The position numbers were made by a program, and so were the translations under genes. The notes below the pieces were generated by a model that was given only the letters and a program-made list of their open reading frames with translations, searched no databases and was not told where the DNA came from. 64,000 nt of DNA from Chryseobacterium balustinum (GTDB lineage Bacteria; Bacteroidota; Bacteroidia; Flavobacteriales; Weeksellaceae): positions 1 through 64,000 of the forward strand of contig NZ_FUZE01000003.1 of the NCBI RefSeq assembly GCF_900168205.1. Reading direction: 5' to 3'. Shown piece after piece: positions 17,202-25,083 of this stretch; position 1 is the stretch's first letter; the number at the start of each line of letters is the position of its first letter.

Positions 17202-18458
17202 TTAAAACAAAGTCAATTGCTGCGAAAACTGATTCTGAAATTTAGACTGACTTCCGCCAATGATCAATCTTCTTAAATTTAAATCAGTCAAATGTTTTAA
17301 AAATGGATTTCCATAAGTGAAATCAATAAAATATTTTGCACGGTTTACAGCAGCTCCCAATTTTTTAAGATGGTCAATACTCAAAACCTGAAATTTTCTT
17401 GCACTTACAATTTTCTGTGCAGTTTTTACACCAATTCCAGGAATTCTGAGAATCATTTTGTAATCTGCAGTTTGCAAATTGACAGGAAACTGATCTAAGT
17501 GTCGCAAAGCCCAACTCAATTTAGGATCAACTTCCAAATCAAGAAACGGCATATTGAAATCTAAAATTTCATCTGCTTTAAAACCATAAAAACGCATCAG
17601 CCAATCTGATTGATACAGACGGTTTTCCCGTAAAACAGGAACTTCAGAAGTAATTGCAGGTAAACGATTGTCGATTGTAACCGGAATATAACCCGAGTAA
17701 TAAACCCGTTTCATTCCGTAATTTTTGTAAAAATGATCGGCAACTTTAATGATTTGTAAATCGTTTTCATTCGTTGCTCCCACAATCATTTGAGTAGATT
17801 GTCCTGCAGGAGCAAATTTCGGAGCACTTCTGATAATTTTTTTTTCGTCTTTATATTGCTGAATTCCTTTTTGAACGATTCTCATCGGCTGAAGCATATC
17901 TTCACGGTTTTTATCCGGCGCCAATAATTTTAGTCCAGATTCTGTCGGGATTTCTAGATTGACGGACAATCGGTCTGCATACAATGCAGCTTCATTCATC
18001 AAATCATCACTCGCTCCAGGAATTGATTTCAAATGAATATATCCGTTGAAATTGTGTTCGGTTCTCAGTTTTTTTGCAACACGCACCAAACGTTCCATCG
18101 TCGTATCGGCATCTTTGAAAATTCCTGAGCTTAAAAATAGGCCTTCAATATAATTTCTGCGGTAAAAACTGATGGTTAAATCGACTACTTCTTCCACCGT
18201 AAAAGCAGCACGTTTAATATCATTCGATTTTCTGGAAACGCAATAGATACAATCGTAAATACAATGATTGGTCAAAAGAATTTTAAGTAGAGAAACACAG
18301 CGACCATCTTCAGTATAAGTGTGACAAATTCCGCTTGCTGAACTGTCGCCTAAACCACCGTTGTTTTTTCTTTTTCCACCGCTTGATGAGCACGAGACAT
18401 CATACTTTGCAGCATCTGCAAGTATTTCGAGTTTCTCTTTTATGCGGTCAAAATTCAT
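17202..18458 (-). CDS. Putative DNA modification/repair radical SAM protein (TIGR03916-like)
   Basis: A 418-residue radical SAM enzyme. The iron-sulfur cysteines are C66-x3-C70-x2-C73 in HCIYDCIYC, followed by the radical SAM barrel (GLFLSSGIFKDADTTMERLVRVAKKLR...). The C-terminal part carries helix-hairpin-helix DNA-binding motifs (MILRIPGIGVKTAQKIVSARK). It matches the TIGR03916 family, whose genes pair with TIGR03915 as here; a role in DNA lesion repair or base modification is inferred from the HhH motifs and partner. The N-terminal SSSGGKRKNNGGLGDSSASGICHTYTEDG region is characteristic of the family. First gene of the two-gene unit. Confidence 0.9.
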   Translation of the reverse strand: MNFDRIKEKLEILADAAKYDVSCSSSGGKRKNNGGLGDSSASGICHTYTEDGRCVSLLKILLTNHCIYDCIYCVSRKSNDIKRAAFTVEEVVDLTISFYRRNYIEGLFLSSGIFKDADTTMERLVRVAKKLRTEHNFNGYIHLKSIPGASDDLMNEAALYADRLSVNLEIPTESGLKLLAPDKNREDMLQPMRIVQKGIQQYKDEKKIIRSAPKFAPAGQSTQMIVGATNENDLQIIKVADHFYKNYGMKRVYYSGYIPVTIDNRLPAITSEVPVLRENRLYQSDWLMRFYGFKADEILDFNMPFLDLEVDPKLSWALRHLDQFPVNLQTADYKMILRIPGIGVKTAQKIVSARKFQVLSIDHLKKLGAAVNRAKYFIDFTYGNPFLKHLTDLNLRRLIIGGSQSKFQNQFSQQLTLF

Positions 18459-18651
18459 TTAAATAAATATTTTAAAATGGAAAATCTGATAAAGTTTTAA
18501 GCAAAATTAAGTCCAAAATTGAGAAAAGTCAGTGTTTTTAAAACAAACTTATCCACATATTTCCAAAGCAAAATTAGTATATTTACGGTCATTAATTTAT
18601 GAGTGAAATCGTAAAAATTACGATTACGCACTACATATAAAAATTATCAAT

Positions 18652-19980
18652 ATGAATCATAAACCGGTAGAAGGTTTTTCTAAATTAACCAAACAGGGAA
18701 AAATAGACTGGCTTGTTAACGAATATCTCGAAGGAAACCAGGATTATCAAAATATACTCAATCAATATTGGAACGAAAATGCAGATTTACAGAAACTTCA
18801 CGATGAGTTTTCTGAAAATACGATTTCCAATTTTTATATGCCTTACGGAATTGCACCTAATTTTTTGATCAACGGAAAATTATTGGCTTTGCCAATGGCG
18901 GTGGAAGAAAGTTCGGTCGTTGCGGCAGCTTCAAAAGCAGCAAAATTCTGGATCGATAAAGGTGGATTTAAAACAACTATTATCAACACCGAAAAATTAG
19001 GACACACGCATTTTATCATCGATGTTGAATCTCACAAACTGCAGCATTTTTTTAATTTTAATTTAAAGAAAAAACTGTTTGAAGCAACAGAAGCGATTAC
19101 GGCAAACATGAGAAATCGTGGCGGCGGAATTTTAGATATAAAATTAATCGACAAAACTTCCGAAATGCCGAATTATTATCAGTTGAAAGCAAGTTTTGAT
19201 ACGGTAGATTCTATGGGAGCCAACTTTATCAATTCGTGTCTGGAGCAGTTTGGAAAAACGTTGAAGCAGGAAATTGTAATTAGTGAAGATTTTACTCAGG
19301 AAGAGAAAAATTCTTTGCAGATTGTGATGAATATTCTTTCTAATTTCACGCCTGATTGTATCGTAAGAGCCGAGGTTTCGTGTAAAATTGAAGATTTGAA
19401 AGACGACAGCGGAATTTCAAACGAAGAGTTTGCGAGAAAATTTAAACAGGCAGTTACGATCGCTGAAATAGAACCTTTCCGTGCGACGACTCACAATAAA
19501 GGAATTATGAACGGTGTTGATGCAGTGGTTATCGCAACCGGAAATGATTTCAGGGCAACAGAAGCTTGTGCGCATGCTTATGCTGCAAAAGACGGAAGAT
19601 ATTCTTCGTTGACGCATTGTACAATTGATAACGGAATTTTTAGATTCTGGATCGATCTTCCGATTTCTGTAGGAGTTGTCGGTGGTTTGACGAATCTTCA
19701 TCCTTTGGTAAAATTCTCTTTGGCACTTCTTGGAAAACCTTCTGCTCAGGAATTGATGAGTATTTTGGCGGTTTCAGGATTGGCTCAGAATTTCGGTGCT
19801 TTACGTTCTTTGGTGACAACAGGAATTCAGAAAGGTCACATGAAAATGCATTTGTTGAATATCCTAAACCAAATGGGTGCAACGGAAGAAGAGAAACAGC
19901 ATTTTGTGACTTATTTTAAAGATAAAACGGTGACGCATCACGAAGTTATCAACGAATTTAACAGATTAAGAGAAAAATAA
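18652..19980 (+). CDS. mvaA: HMG-CoA reductase, class II type
   Basis: A 442-residue 3-hydroxy-3-methylglutaryl-CoA reductase; in flavobacteria it makes mevalonate for isoprenoid synthesis. The catalytic residues of class II enzymes are all visible: Glu in VEESSVVAAAS (about 84-94), Lys283 in HNKGIMNGVD, Asp299 in TGNDFRATEA and His396 in QKGHMKMH. The length fits class II (about 430), which lack a membrane anchor. Class II enzymes work in either direction; biosynthesis is the likely role here. Its stop codon overlaps the ATG of the next small gene, which itself overlaps the gene after it, indicating a coupled three-gene unit. Confidence 0.92.
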   Translation: MNHKPVEGFSKLTKQGKIDWLVNEYLEGNQDYQNILNQYWNENADLQKLHDEFSENTISNFYMPYGIAPNFLINGKLLALPMAVEESSVVAAASKAAKFWIDKGGFKTTIINTEKLGHTHFIIDVESHKLQHFFNFNLKKKLFEATEAITANMRNRGGGILDIKLIDKTSEMPNYYQLKASFDTVDSMGANFINSCLEQFGKTLKQEIVISEDFTQEEKNSLQIVMNILSNFTPDCIVRAEVSCKIEDLKDDSGISNEEFARKFKQAVTIAEIEPFRATTHNKGIMNGVDAVVIATGNDFRATEACAHAYAAKDGRYSSLTHCTIDNGIFRFWIDLPISVGVVGGLTNLHPLVKFSLALLGKPSAQELMSILAVSGLAQNFGALRSLVTTGIQKGHMKMHLLNILNQMGATEEEKQHFVTYFKDKTVTHHEVINEFNRLREK

Positions 19981-20147
19981 TGATACAGATTATTTTGGCT
20001 GTTTTATTTGTTGTTTTTGGCATTTTTCTTAAACAAACAAATCATCCTGGATTTAGAGGTTCTAAAAAGTTTTGGAAGATGTTTGTTATTCTGGGAGGTG
20101 TAATATTGCTTAGCAGGTTAGTTTCATATTTTTTACATCCTTTGTAA
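19980..20147 (+). CDS. 55-residue membrane protein coupled to mvaA
   Basis: A 55-codon frame, MIQIILAVLFVVFGIFLKQT...ending SRLVSYFLHPL, with two hydrophobic helices separated by a basic loop (HPGFRGSKKFWK). Its ATG overlaps the mvaA stop by one base (TAATG) and its stop overlaps the next ATG by one base (TAATGA), the classic arrangement of translational coupling. This strongly suggests a real gene although it is short. No family is recognised; it is probably a small inner-membrane protein. Confidence 0.7.
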   Translation: MIQIILAVLFVVFGIFLKQTNHPGFRGSKKFWKMFVILGGVILLSRLVSYFLHPL

Positions 20148-21217
20148 TGAAAAAGAATTTTTTATTTTTTCTGCTAATTTCCGGCTTAAGTTTTTCGCAA
20201 CAGAAAAATTTAAAAATAACTGATTTGCAACCGAAATCAGAAGATTTTAATTTCCCAACAGTTTCTTATGCTGAAAAACCTTTAGTTGAAAATAAAATCA
20301 ATACGTTTTTGCAAGTCGATCAGCTTGAATATATTCCCGGTTCAGATGTAAGTCCTTCTAAATTGGTATCATCAGGAAAAACGTCGTACTCCAACTACGT
20401 TTATTTTTATGGTTGGGAAAAGCTGGAAACGCCTAAAAATATTTTGAGTATTGCCATCAGTGGAGAGGCTTCTGGAGCCTATCCGGAAGGTTTTGATATT
20501 TGGAAGAGTTTTGATTTGAGAACGGGGAATTTGATCAATGCTAAAGATTTATTTCAACTTAATACCATAAAAACGGTTGAAAATTTAATTCAGAAAAGTG
20601 TCAGAAAAGAAGTTAATGATTTTCTTGTAGCATTAAAATCAGAGAAAAATCCTTCGGAAGAAGTTGTAGACCAGATTGCTATGTATGAAGGCTGCTTTAC
20701 CGATTTTACTTTAGATGGAATTGAGTATTATTTTGCAAAGGATAAAATAAGATTCATTGCCGGAAGATGTTCTAATCATGCGATGAGAGCGCTGGATGAA
20801 TTGGGGAGTCATGTCGTGGAATTTCCTTACAAAAATTTGGAAAAATATTGGAGTTCGTATGCTAAAAACTTATTGTCAGATTCTGAAAAAGTTAATAAAA
20901 CGAGTCTTAGCAATAAACTGTATAAAGGGAAAATCGACGGAAAATATCCAATCACGGTTTTAATCGATAAAGTATATGATGACGGTTCTTTTTCTGCAAA
21001 ATATTGGTATGATAAAAACAAAAAGATGATCGAGTGGAACGGTAAATTAAAAGGTAATCATATTTCTATTATTGAAAATGATTATTATAGTGAGGAAACC
21101 AACCAGTGGATTTTCAGAGCGTTGGTAGAAGCCGATTTACAAGGGAATAAAATCTCCGGAACTTGGCAGGATTACAAAACAAAGAAATATTTAAAACTAG
21201 AATTAGAAGAATTATAA
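20147..21217 (+). CDS. Secreted protein, possible DUF3298/RsiV-like C-terminal fold
   Basis: A 356-residue protein with a signal peptide (cleavage near SFSQQ, residue about 19). The middle region, with FDIWKSFDLRTGNLINAKDLFQ followed by EEVVDQIAMYEGCFTDFTLDGIEYYF and VEFPYKNLEKYW, resembles the DUF3298/RsiV-type domain seen in secreted proteins, but the match is by eye. A C-terminal about 100 residues (KGKIDGKYPITVLIDKV...ISGTWQDYKTKKYLKLEL) looks like a separate beta-rich domain of the kind that reports an added-product scaffold. It is translationally coupled to the 55-residue membrane protein. Confidence 0.7.
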   Translation: MKKNFLFFLLISGLSFSQQKNLKITDLQPKSEDFNFPTVSYAEKPLVENKINTFLQVDQLEYIPGSDVSPSKLVSSGKTSYSNYVYFYGWEKLETPKNILSIAISGEASGAYPEGFDIWKSFDLRTGNLINAKDLFQLNTIKTVENLIQKSVRKEVNDFLVALKSEKNPSEEVVDQIAMYEGCFTDFTLDGIEYYFAKDKIRFIAGRCSNHAMRALDELGSHVVEFPYKNLEKYWSSYAKNLLSDSEKVNKTSLSNKLYKGKIDGKYPITVLIDKVYDDGSFSAKYWYDKNKKMIEWNGKLKGNHISIIENDYYSEETNQWIFRALVEADLQGNKISGTWQDYKTKKYLKLELEEL

Positions 21218-21243
21218 CCTTAATTAAATTAAATTTTTATATG

Positions 21244-21251
21244 TAAATTTG
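21244..21251 (+). promoter_or_regulatory. -7 box (TAAATTTG) of the RloA/RloB module
   Basis: Perfect TAnnTTTG, 29 bp before the ATPase start codon. The palindrome at 21248-21266 overlaps it. Confidence 0.6.
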
Positions 21252-21266
21252 TAAATGATTTACAAA
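21248..21266. promoter_or_regulatory. Perfect 19-bp palindrome over the promoter (operator candidate)
   Basis: TTTGTAAAT-G-ATTTACAAA, nine-base perfect arms, overlapping the -7 box and the predicted transcription start of the defence module. A protein bound here would block transcription, so this is a strong operator candidate. No regulator gene lies in the module. Confidence 0.55.
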
Positions 21267-21279
21267 AATGAAATAAAAA

Positions 21280-22509
21280 ATGATAATTAATTTCAGCGTA
21301 GAAAATTTTGGTTCTATAAAAGAAAAGCAAACTTTATCTTTTTTAGCCAATAAATCTGATCATTTAGAAGATTACTATATTATCGAACCAATTAAAGGCC
21401 TACGCCTTAATAAATTGGCTTTAATTTATGGTGCAAATGCTTCTGGGAAAACTACGGTTTTAAAAGCACTTGATTTTTTAAGAAGTATATGCACAAATCC
21501 ACTTGATAAAAAAACAGAAAAATTTGATTTTGAACCTTTCTTGTTTGATGAACACACACCCAAGCAAAATACAAAGTTTGAATTAGAATTTGTACAAAAA
21601 AACATTCGTTATTTGTATGAAGTGGAGCTGAATAAGAGGTATGTTGTAAATGAAAGACTCTATGATTTTAATCCAAATAAAGCTTTAGTTTTTGAAAGAA
21701 CATCAAACGAACTTAAAGAATTAACATCAATTAAATTTGGAAACAAAATTATAAAACGAAAGTCATTAGAAGAAAACTTAGAAATTTTTACTTTATGGAA
21801 TAATACCGTTCTCGGCGGTTTTCAAAAGACAAATATAGATAATACTGCACTCATAAATACAAATTTATTTTTTAGAAATCTTGTTGAATTTATTGATGTT
21901 GATGAAAGGATGGTTGATATTATTAGTAAATTTGTGAAAGAAGAAAGTTCACTGAAAAATTTTTTCAACAGATTAATTAAAAAAGCAGATTTTAAAATAG
22001 ATAGGGTGAAAGTTGGAAATATTGAAAATTTAGATTCTATCAAAAGAGAAAATTTAGAATTTATACATACCGTTTCTAATAAAAAATATTCTTTGAAATT
22101 TGCTGATGAATCACTGGGAACTAGAAAATATTTAAGTTCTACTGGTTTCTTGGTTTTGTTACTTTTTGCTGAAAGCATAATTCTGATAGATGAACTTGAA
22201 TCGTCTCTTCATCCTGATTTATTTAATCATTTCTTATTAACTTATTTGGTTAATGGGAAAAAAGAATCTCAACTTATAGCAACTACCCATAACAGAGAAA
22301 TTCTTAATAATAGAGATTTATTTAGAGATGATGCAATTTGGTTTACAAATAAAAATGAACATTCTGCAACTGAATTGTACTCATTAGCAGATTTTGATTC
22401 TTCTGTTGTAAGAGATACATCAAATGTTCTTAATGCATATAAATCTGGAAAACTGGGTGGTGTTCCAAATTTAGGAGATTATTATATCGATTTGGAAGAT
22501 GGGGAATAG
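21280..22509 (+). CDS. AAA/ABC-type ATPase, RloA/AbiLi-like (putative defence)
   Basis: A 409-residue SMC/ABC-like ATPase. Walker A GANASGKTT is at about 51-59, an ABC-like signature ADESLGT at about 275-281, Walker B IILIDELESSLH at about 300-311 and a switch His in TTHNREIL at about 335-342; the insert between them is the variable region typical of AAA_15/OLD-like ATPases. It overlaps the following RloB-family gene by 11 bp. This pairing is that of RloA-RloB and lactococcal AbiL abortive-infection systems, so an anti-phage role is likely but inferred. The pair sits between housekeeping-type genes with no mobility genes, and is noticeably AT-rich. Confidence 0.85.
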   Translation: MIINFSVENFGSIKEKQTLSFLANKSDHLEDYYIIEPIKGLRLNKLALIYGANASGKTTVLKALDFLRSICTNPLDKKTEKFDFEPFLFDEHTPKQNTKFELEFVQKNIRYLYEVELNKRYVVNERLYDFNPNKALVFERTSNELKELTSIKFGNKIIKRKSLEENLEIFTLWNNTVLGGFQKTNIDNTALINTNLFFRNLVEFIDVDERMVDIISKFVKEESSLKNFFNRLIKKADFKIDRVKVGNIENLDSIKRENLEFIHTVSNKKYSLKFADESLGTRKYLSSTGFLVLLLFAESIILIDELESSLHPDLFNHFLLTYLVNGKKESQLIATTHNREILNNRDLFRDDAIWFTNKNEHSATELYSLADFDSSVVRDTSNVLNAYKSGKLGGVPNLGDYYIDLEDGE

Positions 22510-23134
22510 AAAATCTTTTTTGAGTAAAGGAAAGAAAACTTTTGCAATTGTTGGAGACGGTGATTGTGAAAAATGGTATTTTCAATTACTAAAAGATAAA
22601 GAACAACTAACAATTAATATTCTACCTCAATTACTTAAAAAAGCTTCTCTTGCAAAACAGTATGAATATGTAAAAGAATTGGCTAAAACTTACGATAAGG
22701 TATTTTGGATTGTCGATTATGATGTTATTGAAAGAGAATCAAGAGAATGTAAAAAAGGGGATGAAAAACGAAGTGCAGAATTTGCAAGATATTACAAAGA
22801 ATTGTCTTCAATAAAAAACGTTGAAATTTTAGTAGTTAATACTTGTTTTGAATATTGGTTGTTGTTACATTTTAAATATTCTAAGAAAAGTTACAAAGAC
22901 TGTGATGAGACAGGGAAGGATTTGAAAAAAGAATTTCCGGCTTACGAAAAATCAGAAAAGTTTTACAAAAAGAATAATGCTGATATTTATACTTCTTTAA
23001 AACCTAATTTATCAAACGCAATTGAAAACGCAAATAAGTTAGGAAATTTCGATATACAAAATCCAAATAATCCTGTTTGTGAAATTTATAAGCTATTTGA
23101 TGAGAAAGGGAATTTTAATACTAATTGGATATAA
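22499..23134 (+). CDS. RloB family protein (AbiLii-like, putative defence effector)
   Basis: A 211-residue RloB-family protein. Family landmarks are visible: IVGDGDCEKWYF (about 17-28) in place of the usual EGxTExxYF, WIVDYDV near residue 74-80 and the diagnostic NTCFEYWLLLHF at about 116-127. The conserved acidic residues suggest a Toprim-like nuclease site, an inference. The start overlaps the ATPase gene end, implying translational coupling and a joint complex. The Gly for Glu change in the first motif (GDGDCE instead of EGxTE) is worth noting. No other defence genes are adjacent. Confidence 0.85.
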   Translation: MGNRKSFLSKGKKTFAIVGDGDCEKWYFQLLKDKEQLTINILPQLLKKASLAKQYEYVKELAKTYDKVFWIVDYDVIERESRECKKGDEKRSAEFARYYKELSSIKNVEILVVNTCFEYWLLLHFKYSKKSYKDCDETGKDLKKEFPAYEKSEKFYKKNNADIYTSLKPNLSNAIENANKLGNFDIQNPNNPVCEIYKLFDEKGNFNTNWI

Positions 23135-23148
23135 ATCTAAATTATAAA

Positions 23149-23535
23149 ATGAAAACAATTACTTTAGTCTTTGGTGCCGCTTACGGAATGTTATCCGTTA
23201 TTTTAGGTGCATTCGGCGCACATGCTTTAAAGAAAATTTTATCTGTGGAAAGACTGGAAAGCTTTGAAACAGGCGTAAGATATCAAATGTACGCTGCTTT
23301 CTTTTTACTGATTGCAGGATATATTTTAAAATTTGATACCTCATCTCAAAAATGGATTTCTATTTTGATGATTGCAGGAACAATGCTGTTTTCTTTCAGT
23401 ATTTATTTTTTAAGTCTGCAGGATTATTTAGGAGCAAACCTTAAATTTTTAGGACCGATTACGCCACTGGGAGGATTGTTTATGATTTTAGCTTGGTTGA
23501 TGCTGATTTTTTATTTTGTGAAGAATAAAATTTAA
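23149..23535 (+). CDS. DUF423 (YgdD-type) membrane protein
   Basis: A 128-residue inner-membrane protein with four hydrophobic helices, starting at the ATG of MKTITLVFGAAYGM; the open frame runs eight codons further upstream to a TTG, but the ATG gives the normal family start. The AAYGMLSVILGAFGAHALKKILS region and the ending GPITPLGGLFMILAWLML are typical of DUF423. Function is unknown. It begins 14 bp after the RloB stop codon on the same strand, which may be chance. Confidence 0.85.
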   Translation: MKTITLVFGAAYGMLSVILGAFGAHALKKILSVERLESFETGVRYQMYAAFFLLIAGYILKFDTSSQKWISILMIAGTMLFSFSIYFLSLQDYLGANLKFLGPITPLGGLFMILAWLMLIFYFVKNKI

Positions 23536-23548
23536 ATAATAAGAAAGT

Positions 23549-23629
23549 CTTCGATTTCATTCAGACTGACATTTTTACAAAAACGTTTAGTATTAGCAAT
23601 GTCATGCTGAGCGAAGTCGAAGCATCTCA
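23549..23629. repeat. Foldback repeat (CTTCGATTTC...GTCGAAGCATC)
   Basis: Imperfect inverted repeat: 23549-23571 and 23600-23622 match at 17 of 23 positions when one is reverse-complemented, separated by 28 bp. The right arm TGTCATGCTGAGCGAAGTCG belongs to a repeat widely dispersed in Bacteroidota. It fills the gap between the DUF423 and ClC genes. Confidence 0.65.
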
Positions 23630-23674
23630 CAAAACATTTTACAAATGATGATCGTAATTTTAAAATAAATTAAA

Positions 23675-24952
23675 ATGAAAATCAACAGAAGACGTCGCTT
23701 AATACGAACTTTTAATCTTTTGGATCAACCCATTAAGTTTAATCCTTTCGTATTCAGCCGTACTTTTTTTATGTGGGCAATTACAGGTTTAGTCGGCGGA
23801 ATTATCGCAGGTTTATACTGGATTGTTCTCGAACATTTCACGGAGTTTTTACACCAATTTCAAGGTTGGATGGTGATTCCTACGATGGCAATTTCCGGTC
23901 TTTTGGCGGGTTTGGTTATCCATTTTATTGGTGATCCGGGAGAAATTCATTTAATTGTTAATAACATTAGATTTAATAAAGGAAAATTAGATCCTAAAAA
24001 TAATCCTTCCATGATTTTGTCGTCACTTTTTTGCGTGGCATCGGGTGGAAGTTTAGGTCCGGAAGCACCTTTGGTTCAGGTTACAGGTTCTACAGGAACT
24101 TATTTAGGGAAATTGTTTAGATTGAAAGGTGAAGAGCTACGCTCTTTAAGTATTGCCGGAATGGCTTCCGGTTTTACGGCACTTTTTGGTGCTCCGCTTG
24201 GTGGAAGTTTATTTTCTCTGGAAATTCTTCATCATAAACATGCTGTAGAATATTACAAAGCGATTATTCCGGCTTTGGTAGCGAGCTGTTTCAGTTATCT
24301 TATGTTTGCTTTGATTATTCATCTGGGAATCGGAGCGACCTGGAATCTGAAAGCCTATCATTACACCGGAGTTTACGATTTTGCCTATGCAACCGCTTTC
24401 GGAATTGTCGGAACTCTGTTTGGCTGGATTTTCATTTTTGTGGTTAAATTTTTCAAAAAAGTTTTTGAATACAGAAAATTTCCAATCTACATCAAGACTT
24501 TGGTTGGCGGAATTTTACTAGGAATTATCGCTTTCTATTTTCCATTGACAAGATATTTTGGGCACCATGAAGTGAATGAATTAATTAATGGAGATTATAC
24601 GCTGAATTTTTTAATTATCATTTTAATTTTTAAAATCTTAGCCATCGCGATTACTGTAACTTCCGGATGGAGAGGTGGTTTTATCATTCCATTGTTTTTT
24701 GTAGGAACAACATTAGGGCTAATTATTCATCATTTATTTCCTTCGGTAGATACCACTTTGGCGATTGTAAGTTGTATGGCAGCGATTAATGCTTGTGTAA
24801 CCAGAACACCCATGAGTACAACCATTATTTTGGGAACTCTTACAGGCTTTACTTATTTAGTACCGATACTTTTTGCAAGTTTAACGGGCTATTTCTTAGC
24901 ACCTAAAATTCCATTTATTGGTTCGCAATCGGAAAAATTAGCGGAAGAATAG
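23675..24952 (+). CDS. ClC-family chloride channel/antiporter
   Basis: A 425-residue polytopic membrane protein. ClC motifs visible: GGSLGPEAPLVQ near residues 127-138, with the Glu of GPEAP in the gating-glutamate position, GFTALFGAPLGGSLFSLE (about 167-184) and GWRGGFIIPLFFVG (about 330-343). ClC proteins move chloride or exchange chloride for protons; the retained gating Glu favours an exchanger, an inference. No C-terminal CBS domains are present. The N-terminal basic stretch (NRRRRLIRTF) is the expected cytoplasmic leader. Confidence 0.9.
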   Translation: MKINRRRRLIRTFNLLDQPIKFNPFVFSRTFFMWAITGLVGGIIAGLYWIVLEHFTEFLHQFQGWMVIPTMAISGLLAGLVIHFIGDPGEIHLIVNNIRFNKGKLDPKNNPSMILSSLFCVASGGSLGPEAPLVQVTGSTGTYLGKLFRLKGEELRSLSIAGMASGFTALFGAPLGGSLFSLEILHHKHAVEYYKAIIPALVASCFSYLMFALIIHLGIGATWNLKAYHYTGVYDFAYATAFGIVGTLFGWIFIFVVKFFKKVFEYRKFPIYIKTLVGGILLGIIAFYFPLTRYFGHHEVNELINGDYTLNFLIIILIFKILAIAITVTSGWRGGFIIPLFFVGTTLGLIIHHLFPSVDTTLAIVSCMAAINACVTRTPMSTTIILGTLTGFTYLVPILFASLTGYFLAPKIPFIGSQSEKLAEE

Positions 24953-25015
24953 AAAAATTTCAGACAAAAAGTTAATGAAAGAAGAAATATCATCTTAATT
25001 TCTATTCTAATAAAC

Positions 25016-25045
25016 TTGAACTTCCGTGTCTTTTTATTAAATTTG
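25016..25045 (+). promoter_or_regulatory. sucC promoter
   Basis: TTG at 25016-25018, 19-bp spacer, TAAATTTG at 25038-25045: a full match to the Bacteroidota sigma-A consensus, about 40 bp before the sucC start. The tRNA-Gln promoters have the same boxes and spacing. Confidence 0.8.
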
Positions 25046-25083
25046 TCAACCTTTAAATATTAAAATAAAATAATAAAAATAAT

